Part shown: one piece after another, positions 47,165 to 55,632 of the stretch | How the letters are laid out: the number at the start of each line of letters is the position of its first letter | How positions within the stretch are numbered: position 1 is the first letter of the stretch | NCBI RefSeq assembly: GCF_040050925.1 | Contig: NZ_CP157390.1 | Coordinates: forward strand, 1,240,001 to 1,304,000 | From: Leifsonia sp. NPDC080035 | GTDB lineage: Bacteria > Actinomycetota > Actinomycetes > Actinomycetales > Microbacteriaceae | Reading direction: 5' to 3' | Length of the DNA: 64,000 nt | Translations under genes and position numbers: made by a program | Notes under the pieces: generated by a model | Told to the model about the DNA's origin: nothing | The model's database searches: none | The model's input: the letters and a program-made list of their open reading frames with translations, nothing else

Positions 47165-48091
47165 GTGACCGCACCCACGATGCTGCTCGATTCCGCTTCG
47201 CTGTACTTCCGGGCGTTCTACGGGGTGCCCGACACGGTCCGGTCGCCGGACGGAACGCCGGTGAACGCGGTCCGCGGCCTCCTCGACATCATCGCCAAGC
47301 TGGTGACCGAGTACGGCCCCGAGGCCATCGTCGCCTGCTGGGACGACGACTGGCGGCCGCGCTGGCGCGTCGACCTCATCCCCAGCTACAAGGCACACCG
47401 CGTCGCGCGCGAGGTGCCGGGCGGGGTCGACGTCGAGGAGGTGCCCGAGGCGCTGGTCGCCCAGGTCCCCGTTATCCGCGAGGTGCTGGGCGCGCTCGGC
47501 ATCGTCATCCAGGGCGCGCCGCTCGCGGAGGCGGACGACGTGATCGGGACGCTCGCCACCCGGACGCCCGGTCCGGTGGACGTGGTCACGGGCGACCGTG
47601 ACCTGTTCCAGCTGGTCGACGACGCCAACGGCGTGCGGGTGATCTACACCGCGCGCGGGATGAGCAACCTCGAGGTGCTGACCGACGAGACGGTGACGGC
47701 GAAGTACGGCATCCGCCCCGACCAGTACGCGGACTTCGCCGTGATGCGCGGCGACAGCTCGGACGGCCTGCCCGGCGTCGCGGGCGTCGGCGAGAAGACC
47801 GCGGCGACCCTCCTGGCCGAGCACGGCGACCTCGTCGGCATCCAGGCTGCCGCCGCCGACCCGGCCTCGGCGATGCGCCCGGCGCTCCGGCAGAAGTTCG
47901 AGGCGGCGCTCGACTACCTCGCCGTCGCGCCGAAGGTCGTCGAGGTCGTGCGCGACCTCGACCTGCCCGAGGTGGATGCGCGGATCCGTCCGCCCGCGGA
48001 CCGCGCCGCGCTCGACGCGCTCTCGGAGCGCTGGAACCTGGGCGGCTCGCTCGAGCGGGTGCTCACCGCGCTGGAGAAGGCCGCGAGCTGA
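47165..48091 (+). CDS. 5'-3' exonuclease (PIN/FEN-like)
   Basis: A 308-residue stand-alone 5' nuclease like the N-terminal domain of DNA polymerase I. Acidic active-site regions are MLLDSASLYFRAFYGVPD, ADDVIGTLA, VVTGDRDLFQLV and AVMRGDSSDGLPGVAGVGEK, the last leading into the helix-3-turn-helix DNA clamp. It would remove RNA primers or flaps. GTG at 47165 is preferred; ATG at 47153 is in frame and adds four residues. It is divergent from the ROK operon. Confidence 0.9.
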   Translation: MTAPTMLLDSASLYFRAFYGVPDTVRSPDGTPVNAVRGLLDIIAKLVTEYGPEAIVACWDDDWRPRWRVDLIPSYKAHRVAREVPGGVDVEEVPEALVAQVPVIREVLGALGIVIQGAPLAEADDVIGTLATRTPGPVDVVTGDRDLFQLVDDANGVRVIYTARGMSNLEVLTDETVTAKYGIRPDQYADFAVMRGDSSDGLPGVAGVGEKTAATLLAEHGDLVGIQAAAADPASAMRPALRQKFEAALDYLAVAPKVVEVVRDLDLPEVDARIRPPADRAALDALSERWNLGGSLERVLTALEKAAS

Positions 48092-48125
48092 GCCGGTCCC
48101 GCCGCTCGGACGCCGGCCGCCGGTC

Positions 48126-49340
48126 TCAGTCCGCCCCGCCCTCCCAGCGCCACAGCTCGCGCTGCGCGAGCAGGGCGAGCTCGCGGAGCACATCCAGGTC
48201 CGTCTCGGACTCGGCGGCGTCGCGTGCCCGGCGCCCGAAGACGCACAGCGCCCCGATGCGCGTGCCGTCGGGGGCCTCCACCGGGTAGCCGGCGTAGAAC
48301 CGCAGGTTGGCCGGGCCGGTGACGAGGTCGCTCGCGGCGAACCGCTCGTCGTGCTCCGCGTCCGGCACCACCATCCCGTCGGCCGAACGGATCGTGTGGA
48401 TGCACGCCGACTGCTCGATCGGGATCTCCACGAGCGTCGCCCCGACGGCCGCGAGCGGCCACTCGCGCCGGTCGTCCAGCACCGTGAACATGGCGACCTC
48501 GGTGCCGAGGGTCCGCCGCGCGGTGCCGACCAGCCCCTCCAGCCGCGCGGTTCGGTCGGTGGGCTCCGCACCCGGGCCCGGCAGCCCCAGGCGTTCGATC
48601 GCCTGCACCCGATCCTCCGGACCGCTCAGGTGCGCGGGGGCGGCGGGGCGGCCATGAACCGCGGGGGCGACCGCGTCCGCGATGAGCCTTGCCCAGAACA
48701 GGTAGTCCGCCGGGCTCCGATGCCGGCCCGCCTCCGGTGCGGGCGGGGCGGGCATCGGCAGGAAGACGGCGCCCGTGGCGCGGCAGGCGGCACGGGCCGC
48801 CTCGTTCAGCCGCTCCGCGTGCCGTTCCGCCTCGTCGCCGTCGGGGGTGTCGTACGGCCGGATGGACCGGATCGGCTGCGCCCCCAGCCAGACGACGGCG
48901 CGCTCACCGCCGTGCGCCATCCGCAGCACGGCCTCGACGTGGCGCGCCCAGCGGACCGGATCCACCATCCGCAGGGCGTCCGCGACCGCGGCGCTGAGGA
49001 CGATCGCGTCGTAGCGCTCCAGGTCGGCGCCGGCGAGGGCCTTCCGCAGCCAGCGCACACCGCCGGAGGGATGCGGGAGCACGTCGACGACGGCACCGCG
49101 GCCGGTCGTCGCCGCCAGCGCCCGGGCGAGCGCTCCGGGAAGCGCGAGATCGTGGCTGCCGACGCCCCAGCCGGCAACGGGGCCGGACCCCGCGACGAGC
49201 ACGCGCATGCTCCGGCGGCCGCCGACGAACACCTGGGGAGCGTCCGTGGGCCGGACGAGAGAGCCACGGGCGGACACCATCCGCAGCAGCCGCCCGCGCG
49301 CGACGAGCCGCCGCAGCGCGCCGGGGGTGTGCTCTTCCAC
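48126..49340 (-). CDS. SGNH-hydrolase-like plus GAF two-domain protein
   Basis: A 404-residue cytosolic protein. A basic N-terminal 45 residues precede MRVLVAGSGPVAGWGVGSHD, the start of an SGNH/GDSL-like Rossmannoid domain (YDAIVLSAAVADALRMVDPV, YLFWARLIADAV). From about residue 245 a GAF domain follows: LVGTARRTLGTEVAMFTVLD, CIHTIRSADGMVVPDAEHDE and FYAGYPVEAPDGTRIGALCV. The Cys-Ile-His of the GAF may hold a cofactor or sense redox. TAACGT ends 7 nt before the GTG at 49340. The catalytic Ser of the N-terminal domain is not secure. Confidence 0.75.
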   Translation of the reverse strand: MEEHTPGALRRLVARGRLLRMVSARGSLVRPTDAPQVFVGGRRSMRVLVAGSGPVAGWGVGSHDLALPGALARALAATTGRGAVVDVLPHPSGGVRWLRKALAGADLERYDAIVLSAAVADALRMVDPVRWARHVEAVLRMAHGGERAVVWLGAQPIRSIRPYDTPDGDEAERHAERLNEAARAACRATGAVFLPMPAPPAPEAGRHRSPADYLFWARLIADAVAPAVHGRPAAPAHLSGPEDRVQAIERLGLPGPGAEPTDRTARLEGLVGTARRTLGTEVAMFTVLDDRREWPLAAVGATLVEIPIEQSACIHTIRSADGMVVPDAEHDERFAASDLVTGPANLRFYAGYPVEAPDGTRIGALCVFGRRARDAAESETDLDVLRELALLAQRELWRWEGGAD

Positions 49341-49433
49341 TCGTCCGACGTTACCCGCCCCGGTGCGGCCCGGAAGCCGAGCCGAGCGTTCATCCGGAGG
49401 CGCGGCGCGACACGCCGTCGGAACGTCCGGTGT

Positions 49434-49470
49434 TCCGGAGATCCGGGCGGCCTGCACCCGAATCTCCGGA
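49434..49470 (-). terminator. Hairpin after the MFS exporter gene
   Basis: TCCGGAGATCCGGG (49434-49447) pairs with CCCGAATCTCCGGA (49457-49470), 13 of 14 bp, with a 9-nt loop. It begins 4 nt past the stop codon at 49474 on the minus strand. Confidence 0.65.
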
Positions 49471-49473
49471 CGC

Positions 49474-50715
49474 TCACGCGTCGCCGGGACCGGCCTCCAG
49501 ATCCATGGTGGCGGCGACGGCGCCCGGCTCTGCGGACGCCTCCCCCGCCGCCCGCAGCCGCCGCACAGGGACGAGAGCGGCGAGCGCCGCGGCCACGAGA
49601 CCGACGACGAGCAGGGCGACACCCGTGCCGGCCGCATCGATCGCGGCGCCCGCGACCGCCGAGGCGAGAGCGGCGCCGAGGTTGACGGCGGTGTTGATCC
49701 ACGTGGACGCCTCCGTGCGCGCTTCGGGCGCGACGACGGTGTCCGCGACCAGATAGCCGGTGATGAGCGACGGCGCGAGGAACGCGCCGAGCACGACCAG
49801 GCCGGCCGCGAACAGCGGCAGGGAGCCGAGCGCGGAGACCACGACGGCGGTGGCCCCGATGCCGAGGCACAGCACGAGCAGCCGGACGCCGAGCGAGACG
49901 CGCCAGCGCAGCTGTCCATAGACGAGCCCGCCCGCCGCGCTGCCCGCGGCGAAGGCGGCGAGCAGCCAGCCCGCGGCGGGCACCGCATCCTGCTCGGCGG
50001 CGAGAGCGGGTGCGCCGATCTCGACGACGCCGAGCACCGCGCCGACGCCGGTGAGCACGATGAGGACGCGCAGGAAGCCGGGCACGCGGAGGGGGCGCGC
50101 GCGCTCACCGCCCGCGACGACCGGGGAACCGGAGAGCGCGGAGGAGGCGCGGCTCGTCACCAGCCCGAGCGTCCCGACCAGCACGACGCCAGCGGTGACG
50201 AACAGCCCCACGCTCGGAGAGGAGGCGACGATGATCGCGGTGACGAGCACGGGCCCGGCGACGAACAGCAGTTCCTCCGCGACCGCGTCCAGGCTGAACG
50301 CCTTCTCTCGCTCGGCCCCGGCCGGCGTGAGCGAGCTCCAGACCATGCGCATCGCCGCTCCGAGCGGTGGGGCGGAGACGCCGACGACCAGGGCGAGGCC
50401 GAGGAACCAGGCCGCCGAGGAGCCGGGAACGGCGGCGATGACGCCCATCCCGGCGAAGCCCGCGGCGTGCACGATGGCGAGCGCCCCGAGCGCGCGCGGC
50501 TGACCCCAGCGGTCGACGGCGCGGGCGCGCCAGGGGGCGGCGATGACGTTGGCGATGCCGAACACGGCGGACGCGAGCCCGGCGACGGCGAACGACCGGG
50601 TGCTCTCCTGGACGGCGAGCAGCACGGCCAGGCCGGCCATCGCGAGCGCCGAGCGGCCGACCAGGGCGGGGAGGAAGGCGCGCAGGGCGCCGGGGATGCG
50701 AAGGGATGCGATCAC
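49474..50715 (-). CDS. MFS exporter preceded by a uORF-containing leader
   Basis: A 413-residue transporter with twelve predicted helices. ARAVDRWGQPRALGALAIVH is the TM2-TM3 loop (motif A variant) and VFGIANVIAAPWRARAVD precedes it; the second half repeats this around YGQLRWRVSLGVRLLVLC. It resembles drug-efflux MFS proteins; substrate unknown. GTG at 50715 has GGAG 6-7 nt upstream. Between its promoter and start lie a leaderless 8-codon uORF and a folded RNA region, pointing to control by ribosome stalling and attenuation. Confidence 0.86.
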   Translation of the reverse strand: MIASLRIPGALRAFLPALVGRSALAMAGLAVLLAVQESTRSFAVAGLASAVFGIANVIAAPWRARAVDRWGQPRALGALAIVHAAGFAGMGVIAAVPGSSAAWFLGLALVVGVSAPPLGAAMRMVWSSLTPAGAEREKAFSLDAVAEELLFVAGPVLVTAIIVASSPSVGLFVTAGVVLVGTLGLVTSRASSALSGSPVVAGGERARPLRVPGFLRVLIVLTGVGAVLGVVEIGAPALAAEQDAVPAAGWLLAAFAAGSAAGGLVYGQLRWRVSLGVRLLVLCLGIGATAVVVSALGSLPLFAAGLVVLGAFLAPSLITGYLVADTVVAPEARTEASTWINTAVNLGAALASAVAGAAIDAAGTGVALLVVGLVAAALAALVPVRRLRAAGEASAEPGAVAATMDLEAGPGDA

Positions 50716-50735
50716 GGGATGCTCCGGAGGAAGTG

Positions 50736-50851
50736 TCTGACGGTGGAAGTCCGTGGGGTCTGCGAAGCGACCCTCGACGGCGGGAGACCTGCGCAGGTGG
50801 GACGCAGGACCGTCAGATGAACATCACGATGTGAAGCACGCCGAAAGGATA
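50736..50851 (-). promoter_or_regulatory. Structured 5' leader (attenuator candidate) of the MFS exporter
   Basis: On the minus strand, an extended -10 (TGCTATCCT, hexamer 50846-50851) ends 6 nt before the uORF GTG. After the uORF, ACCGTCAGA (50809-50817, plus strand) and TCTGACGGT (50736-50744) form a 9-bp closing stem that overlaps the uORF stop. Inside are a CCTGCG/CGCAGG hairpin and a GGGTC/GACCC hairpin. Ribosomes on the uORF would disrupt the closing stem. Confidence 0.6.
50813..50839 (-). CDS. Leaderless 8-residue leader peptide MLHIVMFI
   Basis: GTG at 50839 is followed by seven codons and TGA, giving MLHIVMFI. TATCCT ends exactly 6 nt upstream, the same geometry as many genes in this window, so the mRNA would begin at the GTG. 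The stop overlaps the first arm of the leader's closing stem. Short hydrophobic leader peptides before drug exporters often stall ribosomes when the drug is present; that role is inferred. Confidence 0.55.
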   Translation of the reverse strand: MLHIVMFI

Positions 50852-50876
50852 GCAAACGTCCCCGGCGCCCGGTTCG

Positions 50877-51806
50877 CTACGGCAGGATGTGGCCCGCCGC
50901 CGTGAACAGCCCGTACCACTCCTCGCGCGTCAGCCGCACATCCGACCCGGCCGCCGCGTCGCTCACGCGTCCCGGGTTCGTCGTGCCGAGCACCACCTGC
51001 ATCTGCGCCGGGTGGCGCGTGATCCACGCCACGGCGATGCCGGTCGGCGTCACGCCGTACTTCTCGGCCAGTTCGTCGATGGCGTCGTTCAGCTCGGCGT
51101 ACTGCTCACGGTCACCGAGGAACACGCCATCGAAGAAGCCCTTCTGGAACGGCGACCAGGCCTGCAGCGTGATGTCGTTCAGCCGGGCGTGGTCGAGGAT
51201 GCCGTTGTCGCGTGAGAGGGACTGGTCCAGCCCCGCCATGTTCGCCGCGACGCCCTGCGCGACGAGCGGCGCGTGGGTGATGCTCAGCTGCACCTGGTTG
51301 ACCACCAGCGGCTGCTTCACCCAGCGCTTCAGCAGTTCGATCTGGCCGGGGGTGTGGTTGGAGACACCGAACGCCCGCACCTTGCCTGCGGCCTGCAGCT
51401 CGTCGAAGGCTGCGGCGACCTCCTCCGGCTCGACCAGGGTGTCCGGGCGGTGCAGCAGCAGGATGTCCAGGTAGTCGGTGCGCAGGGCCGCGAGCGACTC
51501 GTCCACCGTCGTGAGGATGTGCTCGCGCGAGAAGTCGAAGAAGCCGTCGCGGATGCCGACCTTCGACTGGATGATCACCTGGTCGCGCTCCGCCGCCGGG
51601 ATCGCGCCGGCCTCGCCGAAGCGGCGCTCGGCGCCGTGCCTCTCGTCGCCGTAGATGTCCGCGTGGTCGAACATGGTGATGCCGTTGTCGCGCGCCGTGC
51701 GAACGAGGGTGCGGATCTGCTCGTCGTCGAGCGGGCTGATCCGCATCAGGCCGAGGATGATGTCGGAGGCGTCGATGCCGGTGCCGGGGAGGGTGAAGGT
51801 CTTCAT
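50877..51806 (-). CDS. Aldo/keto reductase (YdhF-like)
   Basis: A 309-residue NADPH-dependent reductase. Catalytic residues: Asp and Tyr in ITMFDHADIYGDERH, Lys in VIIQSKVGIRDGFFDFSRE, and His in DILLLHRPDTL. GVSNHTPGQIELL and VLGTTNPGRVSDA complete the barrel; this pattern is that of E. coli YdhF. GGAGG lies just upstream of ATG at 51806. It is divergent from the unknown gene at 51842. Confidence 0.9.
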   Translation of the reverse strand: MKTFTLPGTGIDASDIILGLMRISPLDDEQIRTLVRTARDNGITMFDHADIYGDERHGAERRFGEAGAIPAAERDQVIIQSKVGIRDGFFDFSREHILTTVDESLAALRTDYLDILLLHRPDTLVEPEEVAAAFDELQAAGKVRAFGVSNHTPGQIELLKRWVKQPLVVNQVQLSITHAPLVAQGVAANMAGLDQSLSRDNGILDHARLNDITLQAWSPFQKGFFDGVFLGDREQYAELNDAIDELAEKYGVTPTGIAVAWITRHPAQMQVVLGTTNPGRVSDAAAGSDVRLTREEWYGLFTAAGHILP

Positions 51807-51841
51807 GCCTCCATCCAACACCGCCCGGCTACTCTCGGAAG

Positions 51842-52369
51842 GTGGCTGACACGGAGGACGAGCGCGCCGTCGCCGGCGTGCGGGCGGCACTCGCCGACGC
51901 GGCGCAGGCGCTGACGGCCGCCGGGGCGCGCGACGAAGCGCTCGCGGAGTACGTCCCGGCCCGGCGCACGCTGCTCATCCCGCGGGACCCGGTGCTCCGC
52001 CCGGCGGGGCGGGTGTGGCGCCTCGGCGTCCTGCTGCTGGATGCGCGGGGCGGCCTGCGCGCGACCGGGCGGCTCGTGCGCGCGACGCCTCCCGGGCGCA
52101 CCCAGTACATCTCGGTGTCCGCCGAGACCCGGCGCGCCTACCGTGCCGCCGCGGAGCGCGGGCACTTCCGCGACGGGGAGACGGTGAACTTCGATGCTCC
52201 GCCCATCGAGCTGACGGTGGATGCGCTGAGCGCGTCCGACGGGCCGGTGCTGCTGCGCGACGGGCGCGCACTGGTGCGCTGGAGCGCCGCCGCGCAGCAG
52301 CCGGTGGACTTCCACGCCTACCTGGCGGAGCGCGTCGAACTGCTCGCGGACCCGCCGGAAGGCGCCTGA
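51842..52369 (+). CDS. Unknown 175-residue actinobacterial protein
   Basis: A soluble protein with no recognised domain. The N-terminal 45 residues are helical (VRAALADAAQALTAAGARDE); a beta-rich middle reads VWRLGVLLLDARGGLRATGR and RTQYISVSAETRRAYRAAAE. The C-terminus is acidic. GTG at 51842 has TACTCT ending 6 nt before it and no Shine-Dalgarno sequence. I do not recognise it. Confidence 0.75.
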   Translation: MADTEDERAVAGVRAALADAAQALTAAGARDEALAEYVPARRTLLIPRDPVLRPAGRVWRLGVLLLDARGGLRATGRLVRATPPGRTQYISVSAETRRAYRAAAERGHFRDGETVNFDAPPIELTVDALSASDGPVLLRDGRALVRWSAAAQQPVDFHAYLAERVELLADPPEGA

Positions 52370-52382
52370 CGACGCGTGAGGA

Positions 52383-52652
52383 TCAGGCCTCGGTCGGGGT
52401 GGTGTCGCCGTTCTTGCCGGTGACCTCGTCCAGCTTGTCGGACGCCTTGCCGACCACCTCGCTGACCTTGTCGCCGAGCTTGTCGGAGGCCTTGCCCGCG
52501 AAGTCGCGGACCTCGCCCTTCACCTGCTGCACGGGGTCGGAGCCGGAGAAGCCCTCCCACTTGCGGCGCATGTTCTCGTAGGCGCCGCGTCCGGCCTTCG
52601 ATCCGATCACGAAGCCGACACCGACGCCGGCGAGAAAGATGATGATCTTCAT
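52383..52652 (-). CDS. YtxH-like small membrane-anchored protein
   Basis: An 89-residue protein: MKIIIFLAGVGVGFVIGSKA is one helix ending at a GxKxG turn, typical of YtxH-like proteins, followed by a charged amphipathic tail with the repeated GKASDKLGDKVSEVVGKASD. TACCCT ends 7 nt before the ATG at 52652 (leaderless). Relatives are often stress induced. Confidence 0.75.
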   Translation of the reverse strand: MKIIIFLAGVGVGFVIGSKAGRGAYENMRRKWEGFSGSDPVQQVKGEVRDFAGKASDKLGDKVSEVVGKASDKLDEVTGKNGDTTPTEA

Positions 52653-52705
52653 GGCGTGCAGGGTACGCGCGCCCGGCGGGACGCGACAGGGGCAGAATGT
52701 CGTGC

Positions 52706-53305
52706 GTGACGCAGTCGTCGAGCATCCCGGTCTTCGAGGCCGCGGTGGCCGCGTGGGCCGGCGGGTCCGGACCGGTCGCACCGCCGGCCGAGCTCGTCGC
52801 GGCCGTCCTCGTGGAGGGCGCCAGCGACCGCGCGGCCGTGCTGGCCGCAGCCCGCGTGCTCGACCGCGACCTCGCGGCCGAGGGGGTCGCCGTGCTGCCG
52901 ATGGGCGGCGCGATGAGCGTCAGGCGCTACGTCGCGCTGCTCGGCGCCTCCCGGCCCGGCCTCCGCCTCCGCGGCCTCTGCGACGCCGGCGAGGTGCGCT
53001 TCTTCGAGCGCGCGGGCCTCGGCGCGGACGCGATCGCGGTGTGCCGTCCCGACCTGGAGGGCGAGCTCATCCACGCGCTCGGCGAGCGCCGGGTGGAGGA
53101 GCTGCTCGACGACGAGGGCGATCTGCGGCTGTTCCGGATGTTCCAGCAGCAGCCTGCGCAGCGCGGCCGCGCGACGGCCCAGCAGCTGCACCGCTTCCTC
53201 GGCACGACGTCCGGCCGCAAGGAGCAGTACGGTCGGGTGCTCACCGCGGCACTGACCGCAGACGCCCTCCCGGCGCCGCTGCGCGCCGCCGCCTCCTCGC
53301 GGTGA
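52706..53305 (+). CDS. Stand-alone TOPRIM-like (OLD-type) domain protein
   Basis: A 199-residue protein resembling the TOPRIM half of OLD nucleases without the ATPase. LVAAVLVEGASDRAAVLAAA supplies the conserved Glu, and VLPMGGAMSVRRYVALLG and LRLRGLCDAGEVRFFE follow; the usual DxD is only partly kept (CDAGE). The C-terminal part (FRMFQQQPAQ, HRFLGTTSGRKEQYGRVLTA) is helical. GTG at 52706 is preferred, with ATG at 52697 as alternative. Activity is uncertain. Confidence 0.65.
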   Translation: MTQSSSIPVFEAAVAAWAGGSGPVAPPAELVAAVLVEGASDRAAVLAAARVLDRDLAAEGVAVLPMGGAMSVRRYVALLGASRPGLRLRGLCDAGEVRFFERAGLGADAIAVCRPDLEGELIHALGERRVEELLDDEGDLRLFRMFQQQPAQRGRATAQQLHRFLGTTSGRKEQYGRVLTAALTADALPAPLRAAASSR

Positions 53306-53360
53306 TCCGCGGAGGTGACGCGACACGCCGCGCCGACGGGACACCCCTATGCTTGGCGGC

Positions 53361-53864
53361 ATGACGTCCCCCGAGCTGCTGGACCGCCTGGCGGCGATCT
53401 TCGCCGAGCGCGACCGCGCGCACATGCGCCCGACGATCGACGCGTTCCTCGCGGTGCTCGCGGAGCATCCCGACGACCCGCACGTGCTGTACGAGGTCGG
53501 CGGGTCGTACGACACCGCCGGCGAGGAGGAGACCGCGGCCGGGTACTACGAGCGCGCGCTCGCGGCGGGGCTGGACGGGGACGCCCTGCGCCGCTGCCTG
53601 CTGCAGTACGGCAGCACCCTGCGCAACCTCGACCGCTTCGACGAGTCCCTCGCCGTTCTCGAGCGCGCCCGTGAGCGCTTCCCCGAGTCGCCGTCCCTGC
53701 GCGTCTGGCACGCCCTCTCGCTGCACGCCGCCGGCCGCAGCGACGCGGCCGTCGCCGAGCTGATGGACCTGGTGGCCGACGAGGTTCGGACGCCCGACCT
53801 GCTCCGCTACGAGGCGGGGCTGCGCGGCAACGCCGAGTACCTGCGCGAGCTCGACGCGCGGTGA
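53361..53864 (+). CDS. TPR-repeat protein
   Basis: A 167-residue protein of tetratricopeptide repeats: HVLYEVGGSYDTAGEEETAA, CLLQYGSTLRNLDRFDESLA and RVWHALSLHAAGRSDAAVAE each form a helix pair with the W-LG-Y-A-F-A-P pattern. Such proteins scaffold others; partner unknown. TATGCT ends 7 nt before ATG at 53361. The preceding ATG at 53349 lies inside that spacer region and is not favoured. Confidence 0.8.
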   Translation: MTSPELLDRLAAIFAERDRAHMRPTIDAFLAVLAEHPDDPHVLYEVGGSYDTAGEEETAAGYYERALAAGLDGDALRRCLLQYGSTLRNLDRFDESLAVLERARERFPESPSLRVWHALSLHAAGRSDAAVAELMDLVADEVRTPDLLRYEAGLRGNAEYLRELDAR

Positions 53865-53892
53865 CGCCTGGCCGGCGCGGGCCCGTCCTGCG

Positions 53893-54819
53893 TCAGGCCG
53901 GGGCCAGCAGCGCCGCGACGACGAGCAGCACCGGCACGGCGAACAGGGTGGTGAGCAGAACGATGTCGCGGGCGACCGGCATCCCGCGCTCGTAGCGCGC
54001 GGCGAAGTTGTAGACGTTCTGCGCCGTCGGCAGCGCCGCGAGCGCGACGGCGGCGAACAGCGCGTGGCCGTCCAGACCGAACGCGAACCGGGCGACCAGG
54101 AACGCGACCACCGGCATCAGCACCGACTTCAGCGCGACGGCGGTGACGATCTCGATACGGCCGTGCCCCGCCTGGAGCGGGCGCGAGCCGTGCAGCGACA
54201 TCCCGAACGCCATCAGCACCAGCGGGACGGCCGCGCCGCCGAGCAGCTCGAACGGCTGGAAGACGGCGTCAGGGATCCGCCAGCCCGTCGCGTCCACGAC
54301 GATGCCCAGCACCGAGGCGATGATCATCGGGTTCCGCACCGGCTGGGTGAGGATGGAGCGCACCGAGACGCTGCCGCGGCTCGTCGCATCCAGGACCGTG
54401 AGCGCGATCGGGGCGAACACGATCAGCTGCAGCAGCAGCACCGGGGCGACGAAGGATGCGCTGCCGAGCACGTAGACCGCGACAGGGAGGCCGATGTTGT
54501 TGGCGTTCACGTAGCCGGACCCGAGCGCACCGATGGTCGTCTCGGGCGCCGGCCGCCGGAAGAACAGCCGGGACAGCGTGACGTACGCGCCTCCGGCCAC
54601 GATCGCCGCGACGGCGGCGACGACCAGCTGCGTCGAGAAGACGACCTTCAGGTCGGCGTGGGCGAGCGTGACGAACAGCAGCGCCGGGTTGGTGACGAAG
54701 AACGCGATCCTGTTGAGCACGAAGGGGGCGGCGGGCCCGCCGACGCCGAACCGTCCTGCGAGGTAGCCGACGAGGATGACGAAGGCGATGATCGCGAATC
54801 CGGTCAGCACCCCGCCCAT
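53893..54819 (-). CDS. AEC-family (auxin efflux carrier-like) transporter
   Basis: A 308-residue membrane protein with about ten helices in two inverted halves. N-terminal VLVGYLAGRFGVGGPAAPFV and NPALLFVTLAHADL, then YVNANNIGLPVAVYVLGSAS and ALAALPTAQNVYNFAARYER mark the AEC family, which exports organic acids such as malate. TAGGCT ends 6 nt before ATG at 54819 (leaderless). Confidence 0.87.
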   Translation of the reverse strand: MGGVLTGFAIIAFVILVGYLAGRFGVGGPAAPFVLNRIAFFVTNPALLFVTLAHADLKVVFSTQLVVAAVAAIVAGGAYVTLSRLFFRRPAPETTIGALGSGYVNANNIGLPVAVYVLGSASFVAPVLLLQLIVFAPIALTVLDATSRGSVSVRSILTQPVRNPMIIASVLGIVVDATGWRIPDAVFQPFELLGGAAVPLVLMAFGMSLHGSRPLQAGHGRIEIVTAVALKSVLMPVVAFLVARFAFGLDGHALFAAVALAALPTAQNVYNFAARYERGMPVARDIVLLTTLFAVPVLLVVAALLAPA

Positions 54820-54844
54820 CGCTCCAGCCTATTGGCGGGGCGAC

Positions 54845-54899
54845 GAGCGGTCGCGACACGCCGCGGCGGGGTCGTCGAGGCGGCGCGTCGCGACCGCTC
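54845..54899. repeat. Long palindrome, GGTCGCGAC family, copy 2
   Basis: GAGCGGTCGCGACACGCCGC at 54845-54864 faces its near-complement ending at 54899 (one mismatch). It shares GGTCGCGAC arms with 1560-1612. It lies after the GNAT gene end (54913, minus strand) and upstream of the AEC promoter. Confidence 0.7.
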
Positions 54900-54912
54900 G
54901 ACGCCCGGGAAG

Positions 54913-55632
54913 TCAGGGGCGGGTGAAGCGGCGGACGGGGCGGCGGGACGCGAAGCCGAGGCGGCGGTAGATACCGGCGCCGTCGGGGGACGCGGTGAGC
55001 AGGGCGGTCGACGCCCCCGCCGCCACGCCCGCGGCGAGCACCGCGGCGGTCAGGGCCGTCCCGATCCCCCGGCCGCGGTGATCCGCGTCGGTCACGACGT
55101 GCTCGACGGCCACCGCGTCGCCCGCGGTCACCGCGGCGGCGCAGCCGACGGCACGCCCACTGGTCTCGGCCAGCAGGTACGTCGCGGTCGGCGCTTCGGC
55201 GAGCGCGGCGACCACCGCGGGATCCGGGTCGGAGCCGAGCCACACCGTCGCCCACGCGCGCAGGTCCGCTGTCGTCGTCGCCGGCCGGATGCGCACACCG
55301 GCCACGGCGGCCGGCTCGACGGCGACCTCGACGGGCGCCGGCAGCTCGCGGGTCATCAGCGGCTCCTCCTCGACGAAGGCGAAGCCGCGCGCGAGCAGCT
55401 CGCGCTCGATGTCGTAGCGCTCGTGCCCCGGCCAGGAGTGCCAGAGCGCCGGCACCCCGACGACGGCGGCCTCCGCCTCCGGGAGGCGCGACGCCTCCGC
55501 CCGGAGCACGCCGTTCAGCTCGTCCGCCGGCGCGCCGGTGGCGAACCAGGCCAGACCGTCACCGGCGTGGCTGCGCCGTGCTCGGACGACGTGGGTGCGG
55601 ACGAAGGACTCGATCGCATCCTCGCCGCTCAC
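54913..55632 (-). CDS. GNAT-family N-acetyltransferase
   Basis: A 239-residue protein. The GNAT fold occupies about residues 110-239, with the acetyl-CoA loop in VVTDADHRGRGIGTALTAAV and the C-terminal GAGIYRRLGF. The first 100 residues are a second, degenerate domain. GTG at 55632 overlaps the arsC stop (GTGA), so it is co-translated with arsC. Acetyltransferases in ars operons can detoxify organoarsenicals (ArsN type), which makes an arsenic role plausible. Confidence 0.82.
   Translation of the reverse strand: MSGEDAIESFVRTHVVRARRSHAGDGLAWFATGAPADELNGVLRAEASRLPEAEAAVVGVPALWHSWPGHERYDIERELLARGFAFVEEEPLMTRELPAPVEVAVEPAAVAGVRIRPATTTADLRAWATVWLGSDPDPAVVAALAEAPTATYLLAETSGRAVGCAAAVTAGDAVAVEHVVTDADHRGRGIGTALTAAVLAAGVAAGASTALLTASPDGAGIYRRLGFASRRPVRRFTRP

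Noticed and set aside
53320..53345. Another copy of the GGTCGCGAC palindrome (GACGCGACACGCCGCG)
   Set aside because: It shares a few bases with the family but has no matching second arm.
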